Source: Alphaproteobacteria bacterium
Lineage (GTDB): Bacteria; Pseudomonadota; Alphaproteobacteria; Micropepsales; Micropepsaceae
Length of the DNA: 64,000 nucleotides
Direction of reading: 5' to 3'
Assembly (NCBI GenBank): GCA_028871795.1
Contig: JAGWMG010000003.1
Coordinates: 186,001 to 250,000, forward strand
Part shown: positions 63,454 to 64,000 of the stretch, one piece after another
Layout: each line of letters begins with the position of its first letter
Position numbering within the stretch: position 1 is the first letter of the stretch
The notes under the pieces: model-generated
The model's input: only the letters and a program-made list of their open reading frames with translations
Told to the model about the DNA's origin: nothing
The model's database searches: none
Position numbers and translations under genes: made by a program

Positions 63454-64000
63454 ATGCTTCAGGTTTCGGACGTAACTTGCAGAATCGGTAATCGAGCGAT
63501 TATCGAACGAGTGACCTTTAAGGTCCCCTCGGGAGGCAAGCTTGCACTTTTCGGAAGCAGCGGTTCCGGCAAGACGACCGTTCTCAAGGTGCTTGCTCAA
63601 ACACTTCCACCAAGTGGCGGCACAGCTGTTCTCGATGGCGCATCACTTATTTCTGATCGGGGCCCTGCAAGAGGGATTATGGTTTGGCAGAATCATGTTC
63701 TTTTTGAACATTTGACTGTCGCGGAGAACGTAGCCTTTGGTTTGATTGCTCGGAACGAGCCGGAGGCCAACATCCGCAAGAAGGTTGATGAGATTCTAGA
63801 TAAAATCGGCCTGCCTGGCTTTGCTGGGCGAAAGCTCGCTGGCTTGAGCGGCGGCGAGCGTGCTCGTGTCGCGTTTGCCAGGGCTTTCATACTTCAACCA
63901 CCACTACTCTTGCTGGACGAAGTGTTTTCAAACATCGACGTAGCAACCAAAGCACTACTCTATGGCCTTATCGACGAATATGCGAAGTTACCGCGAAACC
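63454..64000 (+). CDS. ABC transporter ATP-binding protein, partial (runs off the right edge)
   Basis: The first ~182 residues are present. Walker A FGSSGSGKTT (~36-45), Q-loop VWQNHVLFEHLTV, signature LSGGERARVAFARA and Walker B LLLLDEVFSN are intact. The Q-loop-distal part and any TOBE domain lie outside. The start is the ATG at 63454 with AAGGGGGG ten bases upstream; GTG at 63445 is possible. Supplies energy to the two upstream permeases. Walker B reads DEVFSNID, not DEPLSALD, a mild divergence. Confidence 0.88.
   Translation, partial: MLQVSDVTCRIGNRAIIERVTFKVPSGGKLALFGSSGSGKTTVLKVLAQTLPPSGGTAVLDGASLISDRGPARGIMVWQNHVLFEHLTVAENVAFGLIARNEPEANIRKKVDEILDKIGLPGFAGRKLAGLSGGERARVAFARAFILQPPLLLLDEVFSNIDVATKALLYGLIDEYAKLPRN

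Overview
The window is a GC-rich chromosomal segment, most likely from an alphaproteobacterium. The evidence is the Lrp / thioredoxin reductase / LysR arrangement, an alphaproteobacterial-type aspartate aminotransferase, an encoded CCA on the serine tRNA, and an apparent pairing of an alpha-oxoamine synthase with a GNAT-type acyltransferase as in Caulobacter-type sphingolipid loci. I cannot assign a genus. Most genes are standard and tightly packed, with many ATGA/TGATG/GTGA overlaps. Three stretches look acquired or specialised.

Layout. 1-2318: end of a threonine dehydratase, a ZnuA-like metal-binding protein and an EamA transporter. 2260-6181: a four-gene overlapping operon (lysine 2,3-aminomutase-like radical SAM enzyme, two Ddl-like ATP-grasp ligases, a cysteine-cluster protein) that resembles a small peptide or modified-amino-acid pathway of unknown product. 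6630-9606: ArnT-like glycosyltransferase divergent from a GT2 enzyme plus a lipid-A N-domain membrane protein. 10427-15140: a mobile region beside tRNA-Ser(GGA). It has a large serine recombinase broken by an amber codon, a TumE/TumA toxin-antitoxin pair, a coiled-coil membrane protein and an AT-rich protein with a PD-(D/E)XK-like motif.

15264-32950 is mixed housekeeping and envelope content: a 15-TPR protein, secreted DUF5666-like and methyltransferase-like proteins, a phosphotransferase, an amino-acid permease, lrp/trxB/lysR, LemA plus two TPM proteins, an EF-G-like GTPase, aspartate aminotransferase, small membrane and lipoproteins, and a NodT-type outer-membrane channel.

33345-54353 is the most interesting block. 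A complete Mla-type lipid ABC transporter operon is followed by a set that looks like glycosylated sphingolipid (ceramide-type) synthesis and export: a candidate bacterial ceramide synthase, a serine palmitoyltransferase-like enzyme, an SDR reductase, a GT39 enzyme, a multi-pass membrane protein, four GT4 glycosyltransferases, a DUF4833 protein, a polysaccharide deacetylase, a FemAB-like acyltransferase, and a self-contained LptB-LptF-LptG operon outside the usual lpt neighbourhoods. I infer that this dedicated exporter carries the lipid made by the neighbouring genes.

54694-58425 returns to ordinary genes (DUF6969, NrtS, SGLT symporter, RlmJ). At 58585 the 5' half of a second serine tRNA (anticodon CGA) stops dead in the anticodon arm, and base composition falls. 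To the window end there is a polyamine-type ABC transporter with two related substrate-binding proteins, one of them fused to three membrane helices. This looks like one end of an island inserted into the tRNA.
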